DNA of 64,000 nucleotides from Campylobacterota bacterium (GTDB taxonomy: Bacteria > Campylobacterota > Campylobacteria > Campylobacterales > Sulfurovaceae), in NCBI GenBank assembly GCA_003252535.1, contig QKDN01000048.1, forward strand, positions 1 to 64,000. Direction: 5' to 3'. How positions within the stretch are numbered: position 1 is the stretch's first letter; every line of letters starts with the position of its first letter. Positions 50,449 to 62,211 of this stretch are shown in pieces. Under the pieces are notes generated by a model. It did not search any database, was not told the DNA's origin, and saw nothing but the letters and a program-made list of their open reading frames with translations. The translations under genes and the position numbers were made by a program.

Positions 50449-53400
50449 ATGACAAAAACTATGAACAATAAGAAGCCTTTATTTATTGAAGGAAGAAGAA
50501 GTTTCCTCAAAGGTACCGCATATACTGTAGCGGGCGCAACTCTGGCCAAAGGTGTGTTCGAAACTATCGCTGCTACACCTGCCGTAGCCGAGGAGGGGAA
50601 ATTCACCGCTACACCGAAAACTCTTTCGTTCTATCCTGCTCTTGATGAGTGGGACAGCTTCACCGAGCTCGACGGTAACGACTGGAAACGCGGTGGTACG
50701 CTCAGAAACAACGGTGTCAAAAGCGAAGACAATCCGAACGGTATCAAAGCGACAGAATACATGCTTGTCCCGACAGCATGTTCGAACTGTGAAGCTTCAT
50801 GTGGTCTGACCGCATGGGTCGACATCGGTGAATATAAGAAAACACAGCAACCAAAAGACCTCAAGGTCAGAAAATACATGGGTAACCCACTCCACGCAGG
50901 AAGCCGAGGTAGAAACTGTGCGAAAGGTTATGCAACACAGTCGCAGATGTACGATCCGGATCGTATCCCGTTCCCTCTCAAAAGAGCTCCGGGATCAAAA
51001 AGGGGTGAAGGTAAGTGGATAAGAACCACATGGGATGACGCGATGAAAGAGATCGGCAAGAAAATGCACGATACTCTCAAAGTGGGTGATGAGATGTCAA
51101 GAAAGCTCATCATGTACCATGTCGGTAGACCGAACGAGAACGGTTTCGGACACCGTGTTCCACACTCAATGGGTTGTGACGGGTACGATTCCCACACGAA
51201 CATCTGTAGTGCAGGTGCAAGACAGGGTACGATCCAGTGGGCGAACGACGACAGAAACTCTCCGGACTGGGCGAATGCGAAACTCATCTTCCTTCAGTCG
51301 TCTCACGCTGCTGATGCAGGTCACTACTTCCAGCAGGCAGCAGGTCTTATCGCTGACGCAAGAAGAAAAGGTGCAAAACTCGTCGTAATGGATCCAAGGA
51401 TGTCCAACTCTGCGGGTATGGCAGACCTTTGGGTACCGGTATGGCCAGGTACAGAGACTGCACTCTACCTTTACCTTGCGAACAGAGTTCTCAATGAAAA
51501 AGGAATAAACGGCGAAGACCTTGTCAACCATGCGTTCGTCAAGAACTGGCTCAACTGGGACAGACTCATGGCAGACAAAGAGTACCTGGAGTACCTTGCA
51601 GGCAGAGGCTATATATCCGAAGTTCCTACCGGTGATACATACGAAGATTTCATTGCAATGCTTCAGGATATGTACAGCGGTTATACGCTTGACTTCGTTG
51701 TCGAGGAGTGCAGGATCGAAGCGAGGATCGTAGAGAAGCTCTACGATATGTTCATCGATGCAGGTACAAGAGTAGCCACTTATATCTGGAGAGCAGGACC
51801 GATCGCACACAGAGGCGGATGGATGATCGCAAGAAGTGCATTCTTCCCGCTCGCCCTCAGAGGTGCAATGGCAGGTGATAAAGGTGGCGTTGGTATGCAC
51901 CACTGGCATGTCATCTCCGTCAACGGAAAGGGACAGGCAGCGACTGAAGCAGGCGAAGAGCCGGGCAAAGTAGATGTCTGGAACGAACTTGTATGGCCAC
52001 CGGAATACCCACTCAGCTCATACGAAATGAGCCATATCCTTCCGCATCTCCTGATGGATGAGGAGTGGAGAGAGAAGTGGACGAAAAAAGGTCTCAATGT
52101 ACCAAGCAAGCTTGCTGTCTATATTCCGAGAATGTATAACCCGGTATGGATCAACCCGGATGGTTTCAGATGGATCGAAGCACTCAAACGCGAAGATAAG
52201 ATTGAATTGAGCTTCAACCTCTCTCCGACGTGGTCTGAGACGAACTGGTACTGTGACTATATCCTTCCTACCGGTCTTGCCGGTGAGAGACACGATCAGC
52301 ATTCAGAAGCTACGAAGCCTGCAAGATGGCTCAGCTTCAGAAACCCTGCACTCAGAGTAGCGCTCGAGAAAATGGGCTGGAAACCGAAAAATCCTGCACG
52401 TGCAACACTTGAAGCACATATCGCGGCAGGTCTCGGTGAAATATGGGAAGAGGTAGAGTTCTGGGCAAATATCATGGTACACCATATAGACCCTGACGGA
52501 AGCCTCGGTGTCAAGAAATACTGGGCGTCCAAAGAGGACCCAAGCCGTGCGGTAACGATCCCAGAGTGGTACCAGGCGGCGTTCGACAACCTGCCGAACC
52601 TTCAGAAGGCAGCCAAAGCAGCGTACCCGAACTCTCAGTATCCGAACTACGAGATGATGAGAGACAGAGGTACATGGCTTGAAGAGGATAATATCTACAA
52701 GCCTCAGGAGAGAGCGCTCAAGAAAGTGGACGGCAAATATATCGCTCACGGACATGAGTACCCTGAGAACGAGGTTGAGAAAGATGAGTTCGGTGCTATT
52801 CTCGTAGAAGATCATGAGTTTGGCGGCAAGAAAGCTATCGGTGTAGAGGTCGACGGCAAGATCGTGGACGGATTCCATACGCTCAGCCGTAAACTCGAGT
52901 TCTACTCACAGTGGTTCAAAGAGTGGAAATGGCCTGATTATGCTATACCCATCTATCCGAAGAACAAAGAAGAGCGTAAAAAGATGGTACATGTCGTGTC
53001 TCAGGTACACCATGACTTTATGGAAAAAGACAATGAGTTTGCACTCAACACTGTATTCAGATTGTCGTACAATATCCATACAAGATCGGTCAACTCGAAG
53101 CACCTTATGGAGATTTCGCAGAACCACAACCCTGTATGGATGAATACCGAAGATGCGAAGAGACTCGGTATCAAACGTGGTGATGCGATCAAGTGTACGA
53201 TCGTCGATACAGTGTCAGGCCTTGAGTCTGGCTACTTCGTAGCGATGGCAGTACCGACTGAGGGTACGATGCCTGGTGTTACGGCATGTTCTCACCATGC
53301 AGGTAGATGGAAGCTCAAAAATGCCGTAGATATCAAAGGTTTCGAGCAGCCACTCGGTGTCATGGGTCTCGGTGCTCCGCTTTACGACATGACGATGGAT

Positions 53401-53796
53401 GGTAAAGTCGGTACGCTCAAGCCTGCACAGGGCCTTGACAAAGGTATGATGGAAAGAAGAGCATCATGGCAGTTCAAAGAGTACAACAAAGACCTTGACA
53501 ATATCTGGTGGGATGGTCTGAGTGGTGCATGGCAGAATGCCGTAGCTCCTTCGCATCCGGACCCGATCGCAGGTAACCATGCATGGCATCAGAAGATCCG
53601 TATCGAAAAAGCCGATAAAGGTGATAAGATCGGTGATATCTGGGTTAACTACGAGAACAACATGAAGGTCTACCAGGAGTGGAGAGACAAACTCACAAGA
53701 CCTATCGACGAGAGCGACACGCTCAGACGCCCGGTTCACATCAAGCGTCCGGCAGTACCTCTCAGCCACAAGGCATACTCGGTCAAACTTTCGTAA
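50449..53796 (+). CDS. Large Mo-bis-MGD oxidoreductase catalytic subunit (PsrA/PhsA/SreA-like)
   Basis: 1115 residues. A Tat signal with twin Arg16-17 (EGRRSFLKG) is followed by a [4Fe-4S] site at Cys111, Cys114, Cys118 and Cys157, then the molybdopterin domains. Cys253 in HTNICSAGARQG is the likely Mo ligand. Later motifs PTWSETNWYCDYILPTG and the C-terminal molydopterin-binding domain (MEISQNHNPVWMN, VTACSHHAGRW) are intact. A Cys ligand and an NrfD partner point to the polysulfide/thiosulfate/sulfur or tetrathionate reductase branch. At 1115 residues it is larger than PsrA or PhsA (about 750). Substrate and direction are not set by the sequence. No TorD-like chaperone is adjacent. Confidence 0.88.
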   Translation: MTKTMNNKKPLFIEGRRSFLKGTAYTVAGATLAKGVFETIAATPAVAEEGKFTATPKTLSFYPALDEWDSFTELDGNDWKRGGTLRNNGVKSEDNPNGIKATEYMLVPTACSNCEASCGLTAWVDIGEYKKTQQPKDLKVRKYMGNPLHAGSRGRNCAKGYATQSQMYDPDRIPFPLKRAPGSKRGEGKWIRTTWDDAMKEIGKKMHDTLKVGDEMSRKLIMYHVGRPNENGFGHRVPHSMGCDGYDSHTNICSAGARQGTIQWANDDRNSPDWANAKLIFLQSSHAADAGHYFQQAAGLIADARRKGAKLVVMDPRMSNSAGMADLWVPVWPGTETALYLYLANRVLNEKGINGEDLVNHAFVKNWLNWDRLMADKEYLEYLAGRGYISEVPTGDTYEDFIAMLQDMYSGYTLDFVVEECRIEARIVEKLYDMFIDAGTRVATYIWRAGPIAHRGGWMIARSAFFPLALRGAMAGDKGGVGMHHWHVISVNGKGQAATEAGEEPGKVDVWNELVWPPEYPLSSYEMSHILPHLLMDEEWREKWTKKGLNVPSKLAVYIPRMYNPVWINPDGFRWIEALKREDKIELSFNLSPTWSETNWYCDYILPTGLAGERHDQHSEATKPARWLSFRNPALRVALEKMGWKPKNPARATLEAHIAAGLGEIWEEVEFWANIMVHHIDPDGSLGVKKYWASKEDPSRAVTIPEWYQAAFDNLPNLQKAAKAAYPNSQYPNYEMMRDRGTWLEEDNIYKPQERALKKVDGKYIAHGHEYPENEVEKDEFGAILVEDHEFGGKKAIGVEVDGKIVDGFHTLSRKLEFYSQWFKEWKWPDYAIPIYPKNKEERKKMVHVVSQVHHDFMEKDNEFALNTVFRLSYNIHTRSVNSKHLMEISQNHNPVWMNTEDAKRLGIKRGDAIKCTIVDTVSGLESGYFVAMAVPTEGTMPGVTACSHHAGRWKLKNAVDIKGFEQPLGVMGLGAPLYDMTMDGKVGTLKPAQGLDKGMMERRASWQFKEYNKDLDNIWWDGLSGAWQNAVAPSHPDPIAGNHAWHQKIRIEKADKGDKIGDIWVNYENNMKVYQEWRDKLTRPIDESDTLRRPVHIKRPAVPLSHKAYSVKLS

Positions 53797-53807
53797 GTTC
53801 GATCATC

Positions 53808-53824
53808 CTGCTCCTCCGGGGCAG
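53808..53824 (+). terminator. Hairpin after the molybdoenzyme operon
   Basis: CTGCTCC-TCC-GGGGCAG, a 7-bp stem with one G-T pair, 12 nt after the catalytic-subunit stop. No T-run follows. The 140-bp gap to the next gene otherwise shows only a possible promoter region. Confidence 0.35.
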
Positions 53825-53938
53825 TGATACGCTTTCCACACATCTTACCTTATTCTTCTTTTTCATTTTATACCATTCCTGTACTCCAAGGGTTTTTGCG
53901 CTAATATATAGTCCTAAATTATCAAGGAGTATAACAAT

Positions 53939-54379
53939 ATGCAAAAAAATATATTTCTTTTTTGTTTCACGCTCGTTATGGCAACGGGTGATCCAGTGTA
54001 CGCGGCAGGGGCCAAGGATATCGTCAAGGATGAGATCAACAGTATCTACTGGCAGGATACACACGAATCGAAAGAGAGTTCGCTCGACTGGTATGAAGCA
54101 GTCGATTATTGTAATGATCTCGTTCTTGGAGGTCACAGCGGGTGGCGACTGCCGACATTTGATGAACTCCTCTCTATAGCCGATTATACACGTGCAGAGC
54201 CTGCTATCAATCCTGTATTCGAATATACAGGAGAAGACAGCTATTGGAGCGGTACACCATTTTCAGCGACTCCATCACGGGCATGGACGATCGATTTCCG
54301 CACCGGCAAGACCTACTACAACTACAAAAGGACCAACCATACGGTCCGTTGTGTCAAAGATATCAGGAAGGAGAAGTAA
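53939..54379 (+). CDS. Exported DUF1566 (Lcl_C) protein, third copy
   Basis: 146 residues: a signal peptide (NIFLFCFTLVMATGDPVYA) and one DUF1566 domain (EINSIYWQDTH, VLGGHSGWRLPTFDELLSI, RAEPAINPVF, DSYWSGTPFS, NHTVRCVKD). AAGGAG lies before the ATG. Its last base is the first of the next ATG (TAATG), so the two are co-translated. It differs from the 9-kb copies more than those differ from each other. Confidence 0.85.
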   Translation: MQKNIFLFCFTLVMATGDPVYAAGAKDIVKDEINSIYWQDTHESKESSLDWYEAVDYCNDLVLGGHSGWRLPTFDELLSIADYTRAEPAINPVFEYTGEDSYWSGTPFSATPSRAWTIDFRTGKTYYNYKRTNHTVRCVKDIRKEK

Positions 54380-54789
54380 TGCAAAAGATTGTTACTGTTT
54401 TATTGCTTGGTTCGCTGACACTCTTCGGCGCAACAGCCAAGATCGACGGGAAGACGGGTCTTGTTTGGCAGGATGACAGCGCAGTCAATGCGATAGAGAA
54501 GGACTACGACCATGCAAAACAGTATTGCGAAGGTCTGGTGCTCGACGGTTACAGCGACTGGCGTCTGCCGACCATCAGGGAGTTCTATACCATTATCGAT
54601 ATCGCTAGAGACCGTCCGGCCCTGATGAACGGCTTCGAGGCTAAGATTGAGGGCAACTTCTGGACGGTCACCACATTTGTCCAAAACGCTGAGAAAGAAG
54701 CCTGGAGTATCTCGACGAGTTACGGTGAAGCAGAATCAGCATACAAAAGCAGAGAGTACCATGTACGCTGTGTAAGAGGCGGGAAATAG
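54379..54789 (+). CDS. Exported DUF1566 (Lcl_C) protein, fourth copy
   Basis: 136 residues. Signal peptide (KIVTVLLLGSLTLFGATA), then DUF1566: GKTGLVWQDDSA, VLDGYSDWRLPTIREFYTII, DRPALMN, GNFWTVTTF and EYHVRCVRGG. The terminal HVRCVRGG is like VRCVRGG of the 9447 gene. ATG 54379 is placed after AAGGAGAAG; a reading from 54244 lies in another frame of the previous gene. Role is unknown; secretion is clear. Confidence 0.85.
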   Translation: MQKIVTVLLLGSLTLFGATAKIDGKTGLVWQDDSAVNAIEKDYDHAKQYCEGLVLDGYSDWRLPTIREFYTIIDIARDRPALMNGFEAKIEGNFWTVTTFVQNAEKEAWSISTSYGEAESAYKSREYHVRCVRGGK

Positions 54790-54859
54790 CGCTCTCATCC
54801 GGAATATATCGCCAGTTGGAGCACACTTGTTTCACGAATGACAGGATTGGAAAATAACA

Positions 54860-54879
54860 GGTGTGCCCTCGAGCACACC
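54860..54879. terminator. Convergent-gene hairpin
   Basis: GGTGTGC (54860-54866), loop CCTCGA, GCACACC (54873-54879), a perfect 7-bp stem. An extra GAGCACACTTGT at 54819- could pair with AACAGGTGTGC instead. Between the DUF1566 gene and malic enzyme, it may end both transcripts. Confidence 0.5.
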
Positions 54880-54910
54880 CTGAAGTTTTCTATACTTTTT
54901 GAGCTAAAGA

Positions 54911-56185
54911 CTATTTCTTTTTCGGAGCGCACCCGTATGCAAGGCATCGGAGGTGCTCCCTGTAGGCTTTGTGGTCGTAGTCGGTGACTCTCGCCACTCC
55001 TTCCTCCACCGCTGCCTGTGCTACTGCCGAAGCGACCCAGATGAGCACCTCTTTGTTGAAGGGTTTGGGGATCACCATCTCTTTGCCGTATGCGAGGTTC
55101 TCGTCGTTGTAGGCGGCCTTGACATGGGGAGGGACGGGCTCTTTGGCGAGGGCTGCGAGAGCCTGTGATGCGGCGAGCTTCATCCCCTCGGTCACTTTGC
55201 GCGCCCTGACATCGAGTGCCCCGCGGAAGATAAACGGGAAGCCGAGGACATTGTTGACCTGGTTGGGGTAGTCGCTGCGGCCTGTCCCCATGATGACATC
55301 GTCACGCACTGCGCGCACCTCTTCTGGGAGTATCTCCGGGACCGGGTTGGCTAGGGCGAAGATGATGGGCTCGGGAGCCATTTTTTTGACCATATCCTGT
55401 GTGAGAGCGCCCGCCTTGCTGAGGCCGAGGAACATATCGGCACCCTCGATAGCGTCGTCCAGCGTCTTCGCGTCGGTCACGACGGCAAAGGCTTTTTTGT
55501 AGACATTGAGGTCGTCCCTCTCTGTCGTGATCACACCCTTTGAGTCACACATATAGATGTGTTTGACACCCGCCGCGCGGTACATATTGCCGCATGCTAT
55601 CCCCGCTGCGCCTGCACCGTTGATGACCACTTTGATCTCTTCGATGTTCTTGCCGCTGATCTCGAGGGCGTTGAGGAGACCTGCGGTGGTGATGATCGCC
55701 GTACCGTGCTGGTCGTCGTGGAAGACGGGGATGTCGAGGGCTTCCTGAAGTCTCTGCTCGATCTCGAAGCACTTGGGGGCTTTGATATCCTCGAGGTTGA
55801 TACCGCCGAAGGTGGGCGCTATCGCCTTGCATACGGTGATGATCTCGTCGATCTCATGGACATCGACCTCGATATCGTAGGCATTGACATGGCCGAACTT
55901 CTTGAAGAGTACCGATTTCCCCTCCATGACCGGTTTGCCCGCGATGGCGCCGATATCGCCCAGACCGAGCACCGCTGAGCCGTCCGAGATGACCGCTACG
56001 AGGTTCCCCTTGTTGGTGTACTTGTAGGCGAGCTCACTGTCCTCCGCGATCTCCAGGCACGGGATCGCTACCCCCGGGGTGTATGCGAGCGAAAGCTCCG
56101 ATTGGGTGTCGCAGGGTTTGGTCGTCTCTATACCGATCTTCCCGCCGATGTGGTAGTCGAGTACTTCCTGTTTGTCTATGCTCAT
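54911..56185 (-). CDS. Malic enzyme (NAD(P)-dependent, short form)
   Basis: 424 residues. [17 protein letters not shown] is the malic enzyme start motif; [34 protein letters not shown] (metal Asp and catalytic residues) and [17 protein letters not shown] (dinucleotide loop) follow, ending with the family's C-terminal [25 protein letters not shown]. It decarboxylates malate to pyruvate with NAD or NADP. The MaeB phosphotransacetylase-like extension is absent. It is divergent from hisD. Confidence 0.94.
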   Translation of the reverse strand: MSIDKQEVLDYHIGGKIGIETTKPCDTQSELSLAYTPGVAIPCLEIAEDSELAYKYTNKGNLVAVISDGSAVLGLGDIGAIAGKPVMEGKSVLFKKFGHVNAYDIEVDVHEIDEIITVCKAIAPTFGGINLEDIKAPKCFEIEQRLQEALDIPVFHDDQHGTAIITTAGLLNALEISGKNIEEIKVVINGAGAAGIACGNMYRAAGVKHIYMCDSKGVITTERDDLNVYKKAFAVVTDAKTLDDAIEGADMFLGLSKAGALTQDMVKKMAPEPIIFALANPVPEILPEEVRAVRDDVIMGTGRSDYPNQVNNVLGFPFIFRGALDVRARKVTEGMKLAASQALAALAKEPVPPHVKAAYNDENLAYGKEMVIPKPFNKEVLIWVASAVAQAAVEEGVARVTDYDHKAYREHLRCLAYGCAPKKK

Positions 56186-56269
56186 TGTGATCCTTTGTGT
56201 GAATTATTAAATTATACTATCTTGTGTATTATAAAAGCTCAAAGGTTTTGCTACATTCCGGCATATCTT

Positions 56270-56299
56270 TTGATAGGGTAAAAAATTTTTGGATATAAT
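56270..56299 (+). promoter_or_regulatory. Sigma-70 promoter of hisD
   Basis: TTGATA (56270-56275), 18-nt spacer, TATAAT (56294-56299), about 38 nt before the hisD ATG; the best promoter match in the window for a named gene. Confidence 0.65.
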
Positions 56300-56337
56300 A
56301 GCGACAATCAGTAGAGTGCCATAGAAAAGGATAGTCA

Positions 56338-57630
56338 ATGAAAATACTTAACAGCAGTGATGCGAACTTCGGCGCGGAGTTCGCCGAACTGCTCGGACGC
56401 GGTAAGATGGATATCGACGGCGTGAGCGCGATCGTCGGCGGACTGCTCGCCGAGATCAAGACCCGGGGCAATACGGCGATCAAAGCCCAGATAGCGAGGT
56501 TCGACCGATGGGAGCCTGCGAGCGATGCGGAGCTGATGGTCGACACGGCGGCGATGGAGAAGGCGTACAATGAGCTCGAACCGAACCTCAAAAGCGCGCT
56601 CCACATGGCATACGACCGCATCGAAAGCTACCACCAGAAGCTGATGCCCAAGACTTGGCTCGACTTCGAGAAGAACGGTTCGATCCTCGGGCAGAAAGTC
56701 ACCCCTGTAGACCGCGCAGGTCTCTATATCCCGGGAGGCAAGGCTGCCTACCCGAGCTCGCTCCTGATGAACGCCATCCCGGCTATCGTCGCAGGCGTCG
56801 AGGAGATCGTGGTGTGCACCCCGACCCCCGATAATGAGATCAACGAACTGCTCCTCGCAGCCTGCCACCTCTGCAAGGTGACCAAGGTATTCAAAGTGGG
56901 CGGCGCATCGGCTATCGGCGCGATGGCATACGGCACCGAGACGATCCCCAAGGTCGATGTGATCACGGGTCCTGGCAATATCTTCGTCGCGACCGCCAAA
57001 AAGCTGGTCTACGGCGATGTCAATATCGATATGATCGCAGGGCCGAGCGAGATCGGTATCCTCGCCGACTCTACCGCGAGGGTCGATTACCTCTCGATGG
57101 ATCTCCTCTCTCAGGCGGAGCACGACGAGATGGCGAGCTCGATCCTCATCACCACCGACGGCGAGCTGGCTGCGAAGGTGAGCGACAGGGTAGAGGAAGA
57201 CCTCCGTAAGCTCAGCCGTGAAGCGATCGCTCGCAAGTCTATCGAGGAGCGTGGCGCTATCATCGTCACCGATACGATGGAGGAGGCGGTGAGACTCATG
57301 AACGAGATCGCCCCCGAGCACCTCGAGGTGATGACAGCCAACCCGATGGAGCTCCTCCCAATCATCAAGCACGCAGGCGCGATCTTCCTCGGGGAGAACA
57401 CCCCGGAGCCTATCGGCGACTATATCGCAGGGCCGAACCACACGCTCCCTACGGGCGGCACGGCAAAATTCTACTCGCCGCTGAGCGTCGAGCACTACCT
57501 CAAGAAATCCTCTATCATCTCCATGAGCCGCGCGGGGATCGAGGAGCTGGGCGAAGCGTGCGCCCTCATCGCCAATACCGAAGGGCTCACGGCCCATGAA
57601 GAGTCGGTGAGACTCAGACTGAGAGGCTAG
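56338..57630 (+). CDS. hisD: Histidinol dehydrogenase HisD
   Basis: 430 residues. LYIPGGKAAYPSSLLMNAIPA, GPGNIFVATAKKLVYG, IAGPSEIGILAD, AEHDEMASSILIT and APEHLEVM are the HisD signatures; the catalytic Glu-His pair lies in the last. It oxidises histidinol to histidine in two NAD steps, using Zn. AAAAGGAT precedes the ATG. It stands apart from any other his gene in the window, as is common in this phylum. Confidence 0.97.
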   Translation: MKILNSSDANFGAEFAELLGRGKMDIDGVSAIVGGLLAEIKTRGNTAIKAQIARFDRWEPASDAELMVDTAAMEKAYNELEPNLKSALHMAYDRIESYHQKLMPKTWLDFEKNGSILGQKVTPVDRAGLYIPGGKAAYPSSLLMNAIPAIVAGVEEIVVCTPTPDNEINELLLAACHLCKVTKVFKVGGASAIGAMAYGTETIPKVDVITGPGNIFVATAKKLVYGDVNIDMIAGPSEIGILADSTARVDYLSMDLLSQAEHDEMASSILITTDGELAAKVSDRVEEDLRKLSREAIARKSIEERGAIIVTDTMEEAVRLMNEIAPEHLEVMTANPMELLPIIKHAGAIFLGENTPEPIGDYIAGPNHTLPTGGTAKFYSPLSVEHYLKKSSIISMSRAGIEELGEACALIANTEGLTAHEESVRLRLRG

Positions 57631-57728
57631 GTAGCACTTCCTGGCTTGCTCTGTTTTTTGACCTGTTTTTTGTATCGCTTTCAATATTTGGATGATACAA
57701 TTATAAAAAAAATAGAGGTAGGTAGATC

Positions 57729-58727
57729 ATGAGAAGTTATAGTGATGCAGTCGGCAAACTCTTCGGGATCGGCAGCGGGCCCGTCAGGAACCGCCAGAAA
57801 GTAGATTACAAGACGTTCGGGATCACTTCGGATGATGCCGCCGCACTGATCGAGATAGCATCGAACGACCTCTACCATTTCAGCATTCATGATGACGAAG
57901 CACTTTTGTTCGCGCCGATCCATGCACTCTGTGCACTGGCATCACTCGAAGATGCCCGTTTTTATCCCCAGGCGCTCGAGCTTGTCGAAATCTATGCCGA
58001 TGATGACTATATCGCTGCGACGATCGTGACCTATGCAGGCTCCCTTGGAGATGAGACACTCGGAAAGCTCAGTAGAAAATGCGAGGATGGTTCACTCTCC
58101 GTCCAGGCAAGCCGCACCCTCCGCAAAGCGCTCGAGAGAGAGGAAGCACCAGATATCTCAGCATCTGATGAAGTCCCCGATATAGTAGAGGAACCGGAGC
58201 AGAAGACCCCGGTCATGGAAGCAGTAGAAACGACAGACGAGACTGAAGCTACGGAAACAGCAGAGCCTGTGGAGTCAGCCTTGGAGCCTGAAGCTTCTGC
58301 TTTCTCTTCTGATGGAGAAGAAGCGGCTGTGCCGGGGGAGACCGTTGTACAACCAGAAGCTGCTGCAGAAGCCGAGGAGCTAAAAGCATCCGAAGAAGCG
58401 CTTGCGGAGCCTCAGGGAGTGGTCGAAGAGACAGTAGATGAGCCTGCGCCGACCGAAGGGGAAAGCGGTGCAGAGAGCATGGAAGTGGCGGCAGAAGCCG
58501 TAGCAGCGGATGAAGTACAGATACCGGCTGAAGAGACTACAGAAGAGCCTGCTCCCGCTCCCAACGAGCCGCACCATACGATAGAGCTCGCTTCGACGCA
58601 CAGTATCTTCGACAGGTTCGACGGCGGATTCGCGCCCGTATCGTCAGAGCCCAAAGCCGGCAGGAACGACCCCTGTCCCTGTGGCAGCGGCAAAAAATAC
58701 AAAAAATGCTGTATGAACAAAAAGTAA
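57729..58727 (+). CDS. SEC-C motif protein with long acidic linker
   Basis: 332 residues. The N-terminal ~130 are helical, like a small HEAT-type module ([20 protein letters not shown]). An Ala/Glu/Pro/Val-rich, very acidic linker follows (about 140-290). The C-terminal SEC-C zinc motif ([22 protein letters not shown]) is complete, with CxC and CC pairs. SEC-C ends recruit SecB or other partners in SecA; here the carrier is a different protein. It could act in protein quality control or targeting. AGGTAGGTAG precedes the ATG. Confidence 0.8.
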   Translation: MRSYSDAVGKLFGIGSGPVRNRQKVDYKTFGITSDDAAALIEIASNDLYHFSIHDDEALLFAPIHALCALASLEDARFYPQALELVEIYADDDYIAATIVTYAGSLGDETLGKLSRKCEDGSLSVQASRTLRKALEREEAPDISASDEVPDIVEEPEQKTPVMEAVETTDETEATETAEPVESALEPEASAFSSDGEEAAVPGETVVQPEAAAEAEELKASEEALAEPQGVVEETVDEPAPTEGESGAESMEVAAEAVAADEVQIPAEETTEEPAPAPNEPHHTIELASTHSIFDRFDGGFAPVSSEPKAGRNDPCPCGSGKKYKKCCMNKK

Positions 58728-58737
58728 AGTATCTTGC

Positions 58738-60914
<2,177 letters not shown>

Positions 60915-60923
60915 AATTTTTCG

Positions 60924-60990
60924 TCATCCTCGGGCTTGACCCGGGGATCTACTATTGTTGCAGTTTTGGAGATTCCCGTTTTCACGGGAA
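60924..60990. repeat. Two-hairpin palindromic element of the GTCATCCTCGGGCTTGACC type
   Basis: ATCCTCGGG-CTTGA-CCCGGGGAT (60926-60948) and TTCCCGT-TTTC-ACGGGAA (60973-60990), directly following the REP pair. This recalls the GTCAT...ATGAC dispersed palindromes common in proteobacteria. The rest of the 231-bp gap to the kinase gene shows no gene. Confidence 0.7.
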
Positions 60991-61043
60991 AGAAGAAGAA
61001 GCATCAAGACAGAATCTACATATTACCCAATCCACTTATACCA

Positions 61044-62210
61044 TTATGAAAATATAATCTCGTATTCCAGACCGTTATTGTTCTGCACCGAAGTCCGGGC
61101 GTTGAGCTGTTCGGCGGCGATGAGGATGAAGCGGCTGCCGAGGGTGTCGTAGGAACGGAGGTTCTCTATATCGGGCACACCTTTGCCGTCGTCTCGGTAG
61201 CGGTAGCGGAAGAGACCATCCTGCGCATCCATCCCGATGGCGATATGCCCGCCGTGCTCCGGGTCGAAAGCGTGTTTGTAGCTGTTGACGATCAGCTCGT
61301 TGGTGATCAGCCCGAGGAAGAGGGCTTTCTGGAGGGGGAGGACGATGTCGTTCATCTCGATGGAGACCGTGATCTGTGCGTACCCGGCATGGAGCGAAGC
61401 GATATTGTCATAGAGCCCGGTGACATAGTGCTGCATATTGACCGCTTCGAGATCGCTGCTCTGGTAGATCGATTCGTGTACCAGCGCGATGGAGGCGATG
61501 CGGTCCTTGCTCCTGAGGATTACCTGCCGCGTCTGCTCGTCCTGGAGCTGCGCCTGCATCCCGAGCATCGAAGCGACAATATTGAGGTTGTTCTTGACCC
61601 GGTGGTGTACCTCCTGCAAGAGCACCTCTTTCTGGCGGTTGGAGCGCTCGAGTGCTTCGTAGGAGCTGCGGATCGCCAGGTGGTAGAAGAAGCCGAAGAG
61701 ATAGACCCCGAAGATGGTGAACCCGACATTGACCAGCGCATTGGGGTTGTTGACCAGGGGGTTGTCGTGGAGCTTCGCAGCGCTGTGGGCGATGAGGAGG
61801 GCGTGGATACCGAAGTAGACCAGGGCGATCAGCGCCCCCTTGCGGAAGCTGAACATAAAGAACGGCGCGAGGGCGAAGATCGCCGCATAGATGATCGAGT
61901 GGTTCTCGTACTCCTGGAAATAGGTCAGCCCGATGATCGATGCCGTACCGATCGCCAGACCGAGGTACGCGGCGAAATCGTAGTTCTTCCTGAGCTGGAA
62001 ATAGACGAGTCCGAGGAGGCTCACGAGCGCCGATATCCCCTCGATCCAGGCATCGAGGGTGTTGCCCGAGAGGATATCCTTGACCATCGATGCGGGGAAC
62101 ATCGTCAGGTAGCCGATGAAGAAGCCGTAGATCAGGGTGTTGTCGATAGCGGCGAGTCGGTGCTCCTTCTCCTCTATCAGCGGCAGGTAGAATATCTTCT
62201 TGAGCGGCAT
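61044..62210 (-). CDS. Membrane sensor histidine kinase (HisKA_2 type)
   Basis: 388 residues. Six or seven TM helices fill residues 25-185. The kinase core is HisKA_2/HWE-like: LLQEVHHRVKNNLNIVASML with the phospho-His, then an ATPase domain (TNELIVNSYKHAF, DDGKGVP). There is no large periplasmic sensor domain, so it may sense within the membrane. Its ATG lies 1 nt after the stop of the response regulator gene, the normal arrangement for this pair. A YHLAIRSSYEALERSNRQ signalling helix links TM and H-box. Confidence 0.92.
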   Translation of the reverse strand: MPLKKIFYLPLIEEKEHRLAAIDNTLIYGFFIGYLTMFPASMVKDILSGNTLDAWIEGISALVSLLGLVYFQLRKNYDFAAYLGLAIGTASIIGLTYFQEYENHSIIYAAIFALAPFFMFSFRKGALIALVYFGIHALLIAHSAAKLHDNPLVNNPNALVNVGFTIFGVYLFGFFYHLAIRSSYEALERSNRQKEVLLQEVHHRVKNNLNIVASMLGMQAQLQDEQTRQVILRSKDRIASIALVHESIYQSSDLEAVNMQHYVTGLYDNIASLHAGYAQITVSIEMNDIVLPLQKALFLGLITNELIVNSYKHAFDPEHGGHIAIGMDAQDGLFRYRYRDDGKGVPDIENLRSYDTLGSRFILIAAEQLNARTSVQNNNGLEYEIIFS

Positions 62211-62211
62211 A

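Noticed and set aside
31820-54825. ATATCGCCAGTTGG shared by 31826-31840 and 54804-54820
   Set aside because: A 14-nt match in 64 kb is expected by chance, and the contexts fold differently.
56335-57684. A 449-codon minus frame opposite hisD
   Set aside because: Antisense shadow of hisD; rich in His/Asp/Arg with no motif.
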